A DNA stretch of 64,000 nucleotides from Beaufortia kweichowensis (GCA_019155185.1 CM032805.1:15956942-16020941), one strand, 5' to 3'; shown: positions 25,240-38,666, numbered from the stretch's first letter. Notes: generated from the sequence alone by a model not told the origin. Translations and numbers: made by a program.

Positions 25240-25640
25240 GCTAAAACACGCAGACGTACGCAGCACAAGTGGAAATCTCTAGCTCAGTTGCTACGGTGAT
25301 GTTAGATTACACCTTGAAGAGGCGCTCAGTGAGGAATAATTGTCTATGGAAGGCTCGACGAGGCTCTGAAGTCCCGCTGAAGTGATTTGGTATTTTATCA
25401 TTGTGCTATTTCCTCTCATCACCAGCAGAAACAACTGTGTCAGATACAGTGATAAGAGGGCCGAGGGAGCGCCAGACACCAGCTCTCCAACTGACAAGCA
25501 CTGTCCACTCACGATCCGTATCAAAACCCGCCGAGAGGAAGAGAGAACAGAGCCATTTCAAGAACAAAACCTATTCATTTCCACCAGTTCAACACAAATA
25601 CATGACAATAGTGAAACAGAGTAAGCTCTCGCCTGCTGTT
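25240..25640. promoter_or_regulatory. Weak candidate non-coding island
   Basis: Repeat-free DNA of balanced composition with overlapping accidental frames of about 80-96 residues. There are few homeodomain-type words, so evidence for regulation is weak. Confidence 0.2.
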
Positions 25641-26489
25641 CACCTGGAAACTAAAACGTTGAATGATGGACCTGACCATTTGACAGAGTGACTGAAGATA
25701 ACGCTGGAAGACGAGGTCAAGACCACGCTGGGCTTTAAGAGCTGTTTAGAACGCACAAAACCAAAATGCTGGATAATGTTCTCATTTAAAACATAAAATT
25801 AAAAGTCACCCTATTAACCCTATGAATATTCATTTTAATAAAAGTCCCCAATAAATAAAATAAAAGTTGCCATGCAAGGTTCATCAGTGAGTGTTACATT
25901 AAAATCTTTTATCAAAATGCAATAATACCTATTTTGATAAAGGTCATGTAGAACTAAATATTTTTCTGAAAAAATATAAAAATAAATCAAAGATGGTGCT
26001 TGTTTTTATCTATTGCATATTGCATCTATTTATCTGTTTGCCAAAGATATAGTCAAAGATTTACATATCATAAAGTAATGCAAGAATGAATTGCAACTAA
26101 AACATAGCCTGCATCTATAATCATTAGCTATTACTGCCATATGTTTTGTATTGACAGGTTAAATAAATGCATTAACAATTGCAAAATGTGAAGAAAATGC
26201 TAGAAAAGATGCATTACAGTAACTTAATAATTGATTCTGACAATTGAGTAATATTAACCAATCGCTTCTTTGGTCTATGTGACATCTGCCAAAACAGCAA
26301 ACTATTTCAGAAACAAAGCAAGTCATCACATCTTGATGAAAGAGTGAGAAAATGTCACCTTTTCTCCTAGAATAACAAGCAACGACAAATCAAGCAAAAC
26401 AAGACCAAAAAAGTGCATTTGAAAAGTAAACAGGGTCATTTGCTTGTGTTTCCAACACCTCCAAAACACATATGGATCTTTAGACTGTG

Positions 26490-26910
26490 AAAGTAAATGC
26501 AGCTATCGATAGCTCGCTCGGACGAGGAAAGGCAGAGGAGGACAAGATTATTGACATTGACCAACGCAAGCAAGGTCAAGTTCAGGGGCCATCGAAACTG
26601 AATCAATACTGCAGGACGAGCAAAAGAAAATAATGAGAAAAAACTTCATCTAATTTGGAAACGCATTCATTACGGCAAACCGCATTAAAGCGCAGGACAG
26701 GCTGCATGGACCGTCCTACAGAGAAGCTATACAGATAAACAATCCATTACCAAAGTGCAGCAAGCTGCAGGATTCTCTTAATAAACCAAACCAAACTCAT
26801 TCAGGCCTGCAGGACACACGCTGCCGACTGGCGAAAACCTGGCCGGGATTCAGGGGGCTTGACTGCTGAAAGTAGAAAACAGCAGAAAATATCGCCTGAT
26901 GAAACTCAAA
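26490..26910. promoter_or_regulatory. Weak candidate non-coding island
   Basis: A balanced, repeat-free block with AGCTATCGATAGCTCGCTCG (the palindrome AGCTATCGATAGCT) at its left end and ATTACGGCAAACCGCATTAA further right. Nothing in it resembles a coding exon. Confidence 0.25.
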
Positions 26911-27844
26911 CGTGTCCTGAGGTGCAGTCACACCAGACCTTTCATTATGTACCAAAGTTCAACCAAAGGTTTTAAAGCTTCGACCAAAACTTTAAAGCTG
27001 CAGTGGATGGTGAATGGCATGTCATAATTCCTTATTTATGTAATAAAAACGCAAGCCTTTCAGCATGACATCACATCCTGTTGCCAATATTTACATTTAC
27101 AATGCCAATAATAATTTTGCAGGCTTAAACCCTTCAGCGTTCTGCGTTCTGATTGGTGGGTTCAGGTTTGCTGAAAAAGCTTCATAAACCCTGAAGTACT
27201 TGGTCAGCATTCGACGATTAACTTTGCTTACGCTATTAAATAATTTAAACATCAGGCTGATAAAGCCATGGGAGAAACTCTCAGCGTGGACGATTCAGTC
27301 AAACGGAATACAATATTAAGACATTAAAAGAGCAGCAACAGAGAACTAGCATAAAAATCGACCACACATTTTTTCTCATGTTTTTGTTTTATGGGCTTTC
27401 TGCATTTACTGAATAGCATTTTGGAAGATGAGCGCTACCCACTGGTCCGCATCTCCAACTGATCCCACTTTCTGTCGTTTCTGGAGCGTTTCTTTGTAGT
27501 GAAACACATAATGGCTGATGTCATGCTTGAGGTGTGTTTTGTTGAAGGGCTAAAGGAACATCAAGGCCAGTCTATGTACCATGAAGTCTTTGTTTTGCAC
27601 ACACTTTTCTCTCAGAGTTCACGACTGCAACATTACCTGTAAAATCCTGTCTGCCTCCGACCCTTTCTTGTCACAACACACACATCAAAACACACACACA
27701 CACACACTTTCAAACACCACCAGACTGTCCTCCACAGATGTCCTTGACTTTCTACACATCCGATCTGGCAAAACGCCCAAGACCAAGACAGTTACGATGA
27801 TTTCGTGTGTGTGTGCGGACTCTTGCACCTATAGGAAAGATAAA

Positions 27845-28370
27845 TCGTAAATGAGATCTCTTAAATATCTCAACTATTTCTCATAGACCAGAAGGAGATG
27901 AAATGGAGAACCAGCTGAGACCTTTACTTGTCTTTCCTGTCTTTCAACGTAATGTGAAGTTTTACATTTATTCATTTAGGACCAGAGCATTTAACATTTT
28001 GTCAGTGAGTTTATTTCTATACAGGATTTGGATATACTGTGTAATATTTCCAGTCACTCCTGATTATTGATTGTTGATACTATTGTCACCTTCTTTTGAT
28101 GTGTCGCATCATTGTCTTCTAATATTTGTAAGTCGCTTTGGATAAAAGCAACAGCTAAATGACTAAATGTAAATATGTAAATTACTTAAAAATAAGAGAC
28201 TAAACTAAAAACTCAATACATCAGAATAGATTAAATACAACACAAAATCAACTAAAAACATGTGCTTTAGAGAGAAATATACAAGAAGAGATCTCAACAT
28301 TGTCTAAACTGGTATTGAAATGTGCCAGAAAGTCATGAAAAGATTTCAATATCAATTCAAATCTAATGTA
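27845..28370 (+). mobile_element. Putative interrupted GAGATCTC repeat hosting a nested insertion
   Basis: Words on both sides of the SINE-like insertion (TGAGATCTC, ATTTCTCATAGAC; then AGAAGAGATCTCAAC, AAAGATTTCAAT) occur in the same order, uninterrupted, at 51047-51245. The simplest reading is one older repeat split by a later insertion. Similarity is patchy. Confidence 0.35.
27961..28178 (+). mobile_element. SINE-like element flanked by inverted tail motifs
   Basis: The right end GTAAGTCGCTTTGGATAAAA followed by CTAAATGACTAAATGTAAAT is the same tail seen at 8823-8902. The left end TTTACATTTATTCATTTAGG followed by GCATTTAACATTTTGTCAG is the reverse complement of that tail with an internal deletion. 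The element thus has inverted tail motifs about 215 bp apart. Confidence 0.55.
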
Positions 28371-28747
28371 TTCTGTATTTTGATGTTTCCTCAGCAATTT
28401 TAGGAGAAACATCAAAAACAAAGGTGATGCCTGGATGAAACAACAACTTAGAACTCCATTACGTCTCCTGAGGTATGAAAGAGCAACTTCTGAGCAATGA
28501 CAGAAAAAAGAGCAGGACAGAAAGCAAAAGACAGAGAGAGATGACAGCCTATACGCTGAGAAGATATTCGGTGCGATTGCAGCAGAATGAGACCTGAAAA
28601 AGGCCGATAATCGCTGTGTGCAATCAACAGAAGGTGAGACGAGACGAGACTCTGAGCTTCACGCTATTGAATCTATAACATAGATGATTGCAGACACATT
28701 CAGACTGCAGTGAAACAACCTGTAATGCCACGGCAACAGGCAGAAGT

Positions 28748-29032
<285 letters not shown>

Positions 29033-29559
29033 CTGTACACGAGCTGTTGCATTCACACATTGAAAGGCTGATGTTTTAGGCTGCCAAACAACATAATGAG
29101 TCATTGAGGCAGAAAAATATTAGCACCAGGGGAATATTTGGAACGTCTCTTGGAGAGATTAATTAGGAGCTAACCCACGATGACATGATCCCCAAAGGAA
29201 GAGAGAGAAGAGAGATCTCCTGTATCCTCAGACTACACTGATATCTGATTTACAGTATGATTGTCAGGAGAGAATCATGAGGTCAGACTTTACTGAATCA
29301 ACATTACACTGGCTTGAGCAATAAGAGTAATGAAAATGTGCAAGTCATAGAAAGATTACACTACAATAAAGCTTAGAAATGGGCATGTGTCAGATTTAAG
29401 TGTAATTTGTAGACATGAATGTTTTTGCTGAAGCTGATGAACGTATACTATATATAACAAATAAAAAATACCCCAAAAATTAAATAACAAAAAGGGTCAG
29501 AATCCAGGTAGACTAAGAGCATGTCAGGTGGACCTCTGGGAAACTACCTGCACAGTAAA

Positions 29560-29960
29560 AATTAATGAAGTCTGTGCTGCTCGCCGCCCTGCTCCACCAA
29601 ATTACATTTTCAGCCTCACAACTCCAGGACATGCTGGGTGGCTTGATGCTTCGCGGCTATCCATCTTTACACAGAGCCAATTTTCATTTAAACCTAATTA
29701 GAAGCCTGAAATGAACATTATGCATTAGATAACGCATTGGAAAAGTAAAACTATCCTCAGAGAGCCACTGGAAAAATTGGGGGAAGAAAATATGAAGAGA
29801 GAGACTGAGAGCGGGAGGTGGTAAGAATTAATTACTAGCCATTAGGGTACGAGTCATCTCAATGCAAATGTTGAGTTAAATGGAGGAATTAGTCCCTTCG
29901 TTGTGTTAAATACTCTGCGCTGATTTAGTACGGTACAACTAGTTCATTACGCAGAGGTCA
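29560..29960. promoter_or_regulatory. Candidate conserved non-coding island with POU and homeodomain sites
   Basis: Contains AATTAATTAC (29826-29835), GCCATTAGGG, and a perfect ATGCAAAT octamer (29862-29869). Left of these lie TTTTCATTTAAACCTAATTA and ATTATGCATTAGATAACGC. No repeats and no credible exon. Confidence 0.4.
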
Positions 29961-30654
29961 GAGTTTCTCGATGTCAGGAGTGTAACCACGAAAATAAACA
30001 AAAATGAAAGGGAACAGGATTATTTTATGATGTTTACAACTTTCTCTCAGGTTCAAACACAACATTTCTAAACACTAAGCTACTAAAACATGTCATTTAG
30101 AAACTATTATGCAAGTCATGAGCATATTCAAGCCCTCATGCAATCAAAATGGATGTTTTCTGCTTTTAGTATGAATATGTTAGTCTACAGTATAAACAAG
30201 CCCCAAAACATTGCCAAAAGATTTACATTCATAGCAGAAAAAAGACATAAGCATTCAAAACTTACAATCTCTCATCTCCACCAACAAGAAGCAAAGATTT
30301 TTATTTATATCATCTTCTCATCAGGCTGTGAGGAAAACTAAATGCTATTTAAAAAAGGGGGAGGAGCCACTCATGAAAAATTACCAAAAAATTACCAAAA
30401 TTAAAAATTGTACCAAAAAAAGACAAAAACTAGGCTTTAATTTACCCACGTTAAACACACCTCAGATAAACAAAACAAATGTGCTTTACTTTAAACACAA
30501 AAGAAAATCTGACTCAATCGTATCAAGCATTACGGTGATTTAATTAAGATCATTATCAGGGCCATTTGTACACAGTATAATCTGCAGGCTTTTCTAAACT
30601 ATTCCCTTATTATCAAACTACAAACTTGACGTTTTATATCTGTAACTGTACCTG

Positions 30655-31180
30655 ATTTTCTGTGTCCACGAGCACAAATGCAAAGCAGCAGATGTTTCTG
30701 CTATTATCACGGAGCAGCAGAACAGTGCAGGTAAAGACACGAGCCGCGGGTCTTATCGGCCGTTTCTCTTATCTTCTCTCTCTCTCTGCTACGTTTTTAA
30801 GATCTCTTCTAGAGAAAGCAGTGTAATGGATCTCTCTTCACTCCTTGTGTGTGTGTGTGTGTGTGCGTGTGTGCGTTTCCTCCTGACACGCTTGCCCTTG
30901 GCAGAGAATTAGGTGAGGGAACAGGTCAATTTCACATGTTGTGGTGCTTCCTCAAGAAAGCAGCCCTGGCTTTGTCCTCCTCGACAGACTGATTGCTTTT
31001 GTGCACCGATTGCTTCTTTCTCAACCGCCCACTATCACTACAAACCCCCATCACCCCGCAGGCCCTCCCTTTAAAACCCGCTTAAAGTATTTTGTCCAGG
31101 ATTGCATTAGCAAACCAGAAATTAATCTACCATTACGAGGAATATTGAAGACTCCAAAGCTTTGAGGGTGGCGGCAATAA
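30655..31180. promoter_or_regulatory. Candidate non-coding island split by a (TG)n run
   Basis: A TG/CG run sits at about 30845-30875. To its right, 31055-31165 is repeat-free with TTGCATTAGCAAACCAG, AAATTAATCTACC and GGTGGCGGCAATAAAATAG. The left part (30660-30770) is balanced but short. Confidence 0.3.
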
Positions 31181-32399
31181 AATAGTTTAACTGCTGTACT
31201 GAAAACATGATTGGTCAGAAGCAGCCAGCGAGTGTTTTATCATGTGCTAAAGAGCAGACGGAGAGGAGAAAATGGATTAAATGAGGACGAGGAGAAAAAG
31301 ATAGTTTCTTTAAGAGATAGACGGACCACTTGGAAACTCTAGACGACTGACTGTTATGGAAGAAATGCACATAGAGATAAACAAAGAGCAAAAATGATGT
31401 CATGAATGAATCAGTCATGGAAAGCAACACGTGACGTTGTGTCTGTTTGTCACACGTAACAATATTATGGGTATCCCTGCCCATATTAAATGTCAAATAT
31501 GTGTGATTGTGTCAAAATATTTTGATTTTGTTCTGGACAGAAAAAAATGTAACAATAATACAAGTTGAAAAGCTCTCCACAGATACGGTATATTTATTGA
31601 TGACATGCGGGAATCAGGTTTACCTGAGCATGCCAACTGTCTCTAAGACTGTTTGGAGGGGGGATTTCACATGCAAAAAGCAAAGATTTGAACTATCTGA
31701 GCCAGCCACGCAACAAAATAAGACATTCTTGCTCTCATAGTGTCCAAATCCCGTTCCACATAGCTGCATATTAAATATGCTGTGTTCAAGTTTATATTTT
31801 CTGTATTTTACACTTCCTGAGAAAGATTTTAAATGCCAAAATAAACAAAACAGGCTGTAAACTTGATGACCTAACCTGATCTAACAGGAAAACAACTGTT
31901 TACGAGGTGGCAGTTTCGAATGAATTCATACAATGTGAATTGGACAAAATTGTGCAATATAATTATGAAAAAATGTAAAGAGAATGAAAGTCCATGGATA
32001 AACACAGCCGTTTCTGCAAAAGCAGACTGTACCGGCACATATCAATGAAATCATGTGAATTCATACAAATTTGCTAAAATGTAAAATAGTTATGAAATGC
32101 CATGAGATGGTATCGGGTGATTATAATCTGTCATTGATCTGTCTTTGTTGTTATTCAGTCTTGTGCAGATAAAGGGGATGATTTAAAAATTGGGAATGTC
32201 ATAAGCATTAGCATCACACGTAAGCATTATCTTAGAAGTATCTTAGAAGTAGAACACCACTTTTCATCAATAGTCCACAAACTACATTTACAATTACAGC
32301 TCATGATCAATACCAATTTTGTATATATTTGACCTCAAAGTTAACAGCTACATTAAACAACATTCATACAGGGTAAATGACAGATGAAAACATCATATA

Positions 32400-32900
32400 G
32401 TAATATTAAAGCTTGGCCAAAGGACCACAGTCAGCTGTTTTTACCTTGTTCACATCCTGAATGATCGCTGGACACAATCTGCGGGTATCACGGATAAATC
32501 ATTCGGGCGAGTCTAGCGTGGTTTGACTGGGCTGATACTGCTGGACTACCATTTACTGTGTTGGTGATGCAGACCACTGGATTGACTCTACCTCAGCAAA
32601 AAACAGGGTTAAACACACACACGCACGTGCGCTGAACTAATCTCCCTTTCTAGTTAGTGTTGTGCAGGAATATGTATGTCAGCAAACGCTGTCACCAGCC
32701 GCGCAGTCGCCACATCTCTCGACTGGGTTTGCTGAGTAATGAGCCGATCATGAACGTGTTTCACGGCTGCAGCCTCCACTGAGGGTGTTTTCCATGTAAC
32801 GTTTGACTAATCGGAGCAGAAAACTTACTGTATCCCTGCTCGAGTTCCCTCACAACACAACGTCTGCTCTTTTAATGTAGGTAGAGAAAAAAGGCATGTA
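32400..32900. promoter_or_regulatory. Weak candidate non-coding island
   Basis: Repeat-free, balanced sequence with ATCACGGATAAATCATTCGG and GAGTAATGAGCCGATCATG. No clear motif clustering. Confidence 0.25.
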
Positions 32901-33399
32901 CATCTGACCGCTTTTGATCTAAAGTTCCACAACAAACTCGTTTGATCTACAGGATATGAAGAAAGAAATACTGTTTCTATACTGTATATCATTCCTACAC
33001 AGTCTGACCATTTTTGCCAAGTGGATGATAAAAGGGAATCTTGTGGACTTTTATTGATGGAGGAACCAAAACAAAGAGTTGGGCCAGTAACCCTAACAAC
33101 CTTTTAGCAACACCCACAAGACTTATTCAAGCTTACCACAGACAAATTGCTTTCACATTTTTCTAAATATGTTAGGTTTAATTTTTGCATCCAAACGGAT
33201 GAAAGGGGCATGTACGCGCGTAAAGCATGTTTACTTATGTAAAACTGTAATGTATTCGTTAACAGTGTAAGAAAATACATGAAAAGACTCGACCATTTAC
33301 AGTATAATTCATGCATTTTTCATTTCCCTGACACAACACATCAAGACACACTTCCTTGTACACTAATTAAACACAGCAAAATCTCCTCTACTGTTAAAA

Positions 33400-33870
33400 G
33401 ATTGTTAGCTTACCACTTCTGCTGTAACACCGAACAGTTTGCATAAAAGACCCGATTGAAACGGTTTCAACATAAGACGAGGTTTGTATTTGAAACAAGC
33501 CTCAGATGACTTCAAAAGAAGTGTTTTTGAAAGCACTACTTCAACAGTTTGCAGCGAACAGCCGTGAGGGGTTGAGAACAGCAGTCTGGGTTAAACTCGC
33601 CGCTTACAAGCGTAAAACACCTTCTAATTGTGCTGATTATGAGTGTTGGCTGCAGATAAAACATGTCACTGTTTTGAGGTGCACGAATCAATGGAAACGA
33701 GCGGCGTGTTGCCGAATACAAACTTTAACAAAGGCTGTTTGACTTTGTTTGATCGCGACGCAAAAAAGCAGCTTTCATCTGATTCCCGGCTACATTATGA
33801 GACGTGCTTAAATACGGTGAGAGAGGAAACTAGACAGCGGTGATGACGAATCAGAACCAAACAAGCTCAT
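33400..33870. promoter_or_regulatory. Candidate conserved non-coding island
   Basis: Repeat-free, with accidental open frames on both strands (60-78 residues). Includes CTTCTAATTGTGCTGATTAT and GCTACATTATGAGACG. It ends where AT-rich DNA begins at about 33880. Confidence 0.35.
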
Positions 33871-34129
33871 TCGGATGCAGACAGTTTACTCAGTGTTCAA
33901 AAGGATGACAGATTTGTCTTCTTTTACAAGACAAGTTTTGAAGATCAATAATGAATTTTATTTTTTAACTATGATAATGAATTTTTGTCTTTTTAGTAAG
34001 TCTTTGAATAATTACAACAAATGCAATACAGTAAAAGAATGACTGTAAAATGTTTTCTTAAAAGTCAGCAGCATCATGAAATAGTATCATGTCATATTAT
34101 ATAAATTCACATTTCTTATGATTTGATGG

Positions 34130-35080
34130 AGTAAATGTATATTTTTGCAAACTGTAAAATCCATGTTCTGCTTCTCAGCGCAGGCAGCAAATAAAATACA
34201 TGGCATTTTGTCAGACTTGTTTGGCCGAACAGTTGGAAGAAGGCAAACCGCAAATGTTTACCAGGTTCCCTCTCGAAAGCGAATGGCCGGCTCGTCTTTT
34301 GAAGTAAATAAATTCTGCTTATTTCCATGTTTGCAGACACCCTACCGCCTTGTTTGCGCCGCAACCAACAAGTGCAGTTTACAGCAAATTTACATTTAAA
34401 AGGGACCCCCGCGTGCAATGTAAAATAAGTGTTGATTCGAAGAAATATCAGCTGTGAAATCGATTGAGGGCGCGCGGATCTCCCGAGCGAACGCTCCGAG
34501 CCTGTCCGTGGCCTTTCCAGCCGCACGCACGGGCTACTTCAAAAGCCAATTAGTGTGATTTCACATTCCCAGGCAGCTGAATAATTTCATGTAATTTTCA
34601 GCCATGCTGGATGGAGGCCAAGTTTGTGGAAAAGCGCATCATCCCCCCACCCAACCTCTCCGCCCGGATTCTTCCTCAGCCCCTTGTTTTTACCCCTGAT
34701 GCCTTTCCATGTGTTTGGGATAATTTGGAAATCTTGTTGAGACGCGGCTGTCCTAATTACACGCGTATCAGCGCACACGCCGTCCCCGTTACCCGGCCTT
34801 TTCCCACAGGGCCGCGGTCACTCGCGGCCTCTGCGCGCGCACACTAATTTCATCTCAGCACAGGCTGTCAAACATCTAGCCTGTCTGAACACTTTTAATC
34901 GATTAGCTGAATGTCTCTATAATACATCAGCAGCTGGCAGGCAGAAGGGATTCGGCGCTGGGACACTTTAATTACTGTACCTGTGTACCGGCACAATAGC
35001 GGCCGTTACATTGACGCTGCAGCAGCGGAGAACTATTCAACCCTGCGGCCCGGCTAACTCACTGCACATACACATGCTGT
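34130..35080. promoter_or_regulatory. Strong candidate conserved non-coding island with TAATCGATTA
   Basis: About 950 bp of mostly repeat-free sequence. The highlight is the perfect palindrome TAATCGATTA (34896-34905), the TAAT-NN-ATTA arrangement bound cooperatively by paired-class homeodomains. Other words are TTCAAAAGCCAATTAGTGTG, TGAATAATTTCATGTAATTT and GTCCTAATTACACGCG. A minus-strand 136-residue frame (34116-34526) has no known similarity. Confidence 0.5.
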
Positions 35081-35275
35081 ACAAATACAGAAACCTTCAG
35101 CACACAAACTACTGCAAAACAACTCCAACATACCAAATAGATTCAACTGAACTTGATTCTCAACTCAGCGCTTTTACAATTTGCATCGTTTCAGAGCAGC
35201 TGTACAGGAAACATGTGGGTAACACAGGCAATACATTAAATATATAAACAAACATAGGTGAAGTGTGTAAATACA

Positions 35276-35277
<2 letters not shown>

Positions 35278-35331
<54 letters not shown>

Positions 35332-35930
35332 CACATGAGCAAACACACACAGTGTACACAATTAAACACAAACACAATCAGTGCACACGCACACACAAAC
35401 AATGCACACATGAACACACAAACAACCACACACATAAACCCACACACACACAAACAGTGTACACAACCACACACTTATACAGTGCACATACGCACACAAA
35501 CAAACACACACATAAACACGCACAAACAATGCACACACAAACAACCACACACATAATCAGTGCACACGCACACACAAACAAACACACACATAAACACACA
35601 CACAAACAGTACACAGGCACACACAAACACACATAAACAGTGCACACGCACAAACAAACACACACATAAACATTGCACACGCAAGCACAAACAAACACAC
35701 ACATAAACATTGCACACGCACACACAAACAAACAAACACATAAACACACACATAAACAAACACACACATAAACATTGCACACGCACACACATAAACACAC
35801 ACATAAACACACACACAAACAGTACACACACAACAACCACACACATAAATCAGTGCACACGCACACACAAACAACCACACACATAATCAGTGCACATGCA
35901 CACACATAAACTGTGCACACTACACTACTA
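35278..35930. repeat. CA-rich composite array: (CA)26 plus degenerate minisatellite
   Basis: A pure CA run (35278-35329) is followed by about 600 bp built from variants of a roughly 35-45 bp unit of the form CATAAACA(T/G)TGCACACG then CACACACAAACAAACACAC. The words GCACACGCACA and ACATAAACA recur about ten times each. The unit length is irregular. Long minus-strand frames rich in Cys and Val are a by-product. Confidence 0.9.
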
Positions 35931-36139
35931 GGAAAGAGTTTGTAATATTCAACACTCAAAGTGTTACATTAAAAGTAATACTCAGATTCCTCGCAAGACG
36001 TCTTTAATGATGATGAACACTTCTGAATAATTATGAGAACAAAGTAGCTTGTCTATGCTAGATGAAAAGCAGCTAAGCAAACCCTTTAATATGATTTTAC
36101 TACAGCTGCCATATTCAACTGGCTATTACGTAAGAAAAA

Positions 36140-37045
36140 CAGCACATTTTCACAAGACGGCATTGAACGATCATCCAAACACTATTTCCCTACAAACATT
36201 CAAAGCATCTTTCTGACAGTAGCTTCCTGCTGCTCGGACGAATCGACTCTGGAAATCAAGCCAAAACAGTTAAACAGCAAAAATCTATAAGAAGCAAATA
36301 TAAATGTGCATCTTGAATATCCGCCGCTCTATAAATACAGCCTCTTGTCGGATTTGTTTTTTGCATTCGTGGCATAAATAATGACTAACTAAAAGGGCTG
36401 AATCATTCAGGACGACCGGCGGTGATTGATACGCGCGACGACCGTGAGCCGATGGCACGAGAGAGAGAAACGACAGTCCATTTTAGAAAGTGTCTACCGA
36501 ATTGATTTAACAAGTTTAATGTGTGCATCAATGTGGGTCTATTACTGGTTGTAAGCCTCAGTGATGCTATTTGTTCGACTGGCAAAAATACTGCTCTTTA
36601 GAATGAGTGTATTAGGTCTAAAATTGCAGAGAAAACCCCATTACAACTTTATTGCTGGTAAATTGGAACCAAACGTTGTCTGTATTTCAATTATTGTGAG
36701 TTACCCGGGAAATAAATCGATTTTGTATAGGCTCAATCACAGAGACCCTGATGAGAAACGCTTTATTACACACGGGCAACCCAAGGCTAGTCTTTTTGTT
36801 TTCTCCCCTTAGCAATTTTCCAGAAATTGTCAATTAAGGACTTTCGCGTCTCTTTTTGGCTCCTAGGAACGGCTCCGTCCGGGGGAGAGAAATCGGCACA
36901 CGTCATCTATTGTGGGCTGTCGTTTTTGATGCTTGTGTGCTTTTAAATGTTAATTTGGCTCCTCCCGTGACAAAAAGTCAATCTTTTTGGCATGGTGTGT
37001 AATCATTACGTGACTCATCTCCAATCACCAGATTGAGTCTCTAAA
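36140..37045. promoter_or_regulatory. Strong candidate conserved non-coding island
   Basis: Repeat-free apart from a short GAGAGA at 36460. The part 36600-37030 looks most constrained. It contains TTTCAATTATTGTGAG, GGGAAATAAATCGATTTTG, GTCAATTAAGGAC (CAATTAAG 36831-36838), TTAATTTGGCTCC and TAATCATTACG followed by the AP-1 site TGACTCA (37011-37017). No NPAS3-like frame. Confidence 0.5.
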
Positions 37046-37369
37046 CCACCACAAGAGGTAGTGCACAGGAAAATACCTGACATTTACCCATAATGCATTG
37101 GTGTATCTGCTTATTAAAAAGAAAGAGACACAAATTGATGTGAATGTTTTTAGAGCACACGCTAGTCTGGACAAGATCCACAAAATCTTCAAGACCACTT
37201 TTCACTGTCCAATCAATTTCTGTTTAATAAAACCTTCTTTCACATCTATTCCTAACTTACTATCCTGTTTCCATCAGAAATACATCATCTGTACGCTAAC
37301 TTTACCCGTTACACTATCAGAACAAACGTTTTAATTCACTCCATCCTCAAACACAAGCCCGATTTTGAG

Positions 37370-37745
37370 CGTGAATGAAGCAGTCAGATGGTTTAGAAGA
37401 AAGAAGAAACAGCGAGCTCACGTTCATGCAAATCAAATTCAAACCAACAAACACGGAGGAAAAAACACTATGGCAGAGTTTAATTAAAGGATCTGCATAA
37501 TTTGAATCCGTTAAAAAGCACAAGAGAGAGAGCGAGAGAGAGACAACGAGAGAAAAGCGAGATCAGCGCAGCCTTGAAGTTGATATCATTTAATGACATC
37601 AGCTCTTTTACAGCAGTCTGTGCGGGCGAGGAAACAGTTTTCGTGGCTGAGACTGACGGTGCGGGGGTCTCTCTCTTATCCTCACAATTAAAGCTTACAG
37701 CCTCTGCTAAGATGCATCTTGTTCATACACAGGCGGAATGACGTC
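37370..37745. promoter_or_regulatory. Weak candidate non-coding island
   Basis: Mixed stretch with GTTTAATTAAAGGATC (37475-37495 region) and TATCATTTAATGACATC. An imperfect GA tract lies at about 37525-37550. Weak evidence. Confidence 0.25.
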
Positions 37746-38120
37746 CACACAAATTAGAAAGAAAGAAAAGCGTTATTAATGAGCTGAACATGCTTCTCTG
37801 ACCTGCTCGAAACAATGAGAATCCAGCTGGAGGATTAACACACTGCAAGTTTCCTTCTGAAATTGGCTTGGTGGCTTTAAAAACTGATAGTGAACTACTG
37901 GACATGTGATATTGTTGATGTACTGTACTAACACATCTTCAAACCATCTAACATACAGGAGAATGTATTTTACTGAGCAATCCAATTCTAGTATTACTCT
38001 CATCCTTTCACCTAGTCTCAATTTATTTATTCTAATGGTCCCACAATTCATATGGGACAAGACAACATAAATTCAACAAGATTTGCATGATTCATCAGTG
38101 CACTTTATTTAAAATAAATA

Positions 38121-38290
38121 GTTGTTAAAGTTATAATTCATAACTTTTGCCTCTCTATCGCCATCTCTGTTTGAAACATAATATTGCAGGTTACTTTACA
38201 TACTCATCTAAATAAGTGGGCTGAAGTCAAATGACATCAAACTAACATTTCCTGCAAAATCATACCCATCATCTTAACTTATAAATCAAG
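38121..38290 (+). repeat. Family-B interspersed repeat, copy 1
   Basis: Contains CATAACTTTTGCCTCTCTAT, CGCCATCTCTGTTTGAAA and GTGGGCTGAAGTCAAATGAC. The most complete of four copies sharing a core of about 150 bp. Family name unknown to me. Confidence 0.65.
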
Positions 38291-38358
38291 CTTTGTGAAT
38301 AGGAGTATGATAAGCAGACAGTTTTGAAAACTGAACTGAATGCTTTTATATATACAGT

Positions 38359-38666
38359 TACAGTACCAGTCCAAAGTTTAGACAAAATCAACAAAAATGT
38401 TACTCATGCACTTAAAAATCTTTTGTTTTAAATGTTTTAATGTTTGAAATTACTTTTGTAAACAAAAATATAATTTGCCATCATATTAATTTATTTCATT
38501 CTTTCAAAATTTTATTAAAAAATATTTTTGAAATGGATTACTCGGAGAGTCCAGAATAGATGGAAAATTCTTCAGTTGTGTTTAAAAGCTTCTCAGGTTG
38601 AGACCTCAAGAAGCTGGATGATAAAATGTTAAGAGTATGATTTTCAAACTTTTGACTGGTACTGTA
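38359..38666 (+). mobile_element. ACAGTACCAGT-ended MITE, copy 1
   Basis: 308-bp element with inverted ends: left TACAGTACCAGTCCAAAGTT, right AACTTTTGACTGGTACTGTA. The interior has TTGAAATTACTTTTGTAAAC and AATTCTTCAGTTGTGTTTAA. Such ends are typical of Tc1/mariner-derived non-autonomous elements in fish. Confidence 0.8.

Noticed and set aside
35278..35930. Possible CRISPR-like repeat array
   Set aside because: Units are irregular low-complexity CA derivatives with no unique spacers, in a vertebrate intron.
35277..35959. Cys/Val-rich minus-strand frames up to 193 residues and His/Thr-rich plus-strand frames
   Set aside because: They exist in several frames at once, as expected of a CA-rich array; no signal peptide-plus-domain structure or splice context.
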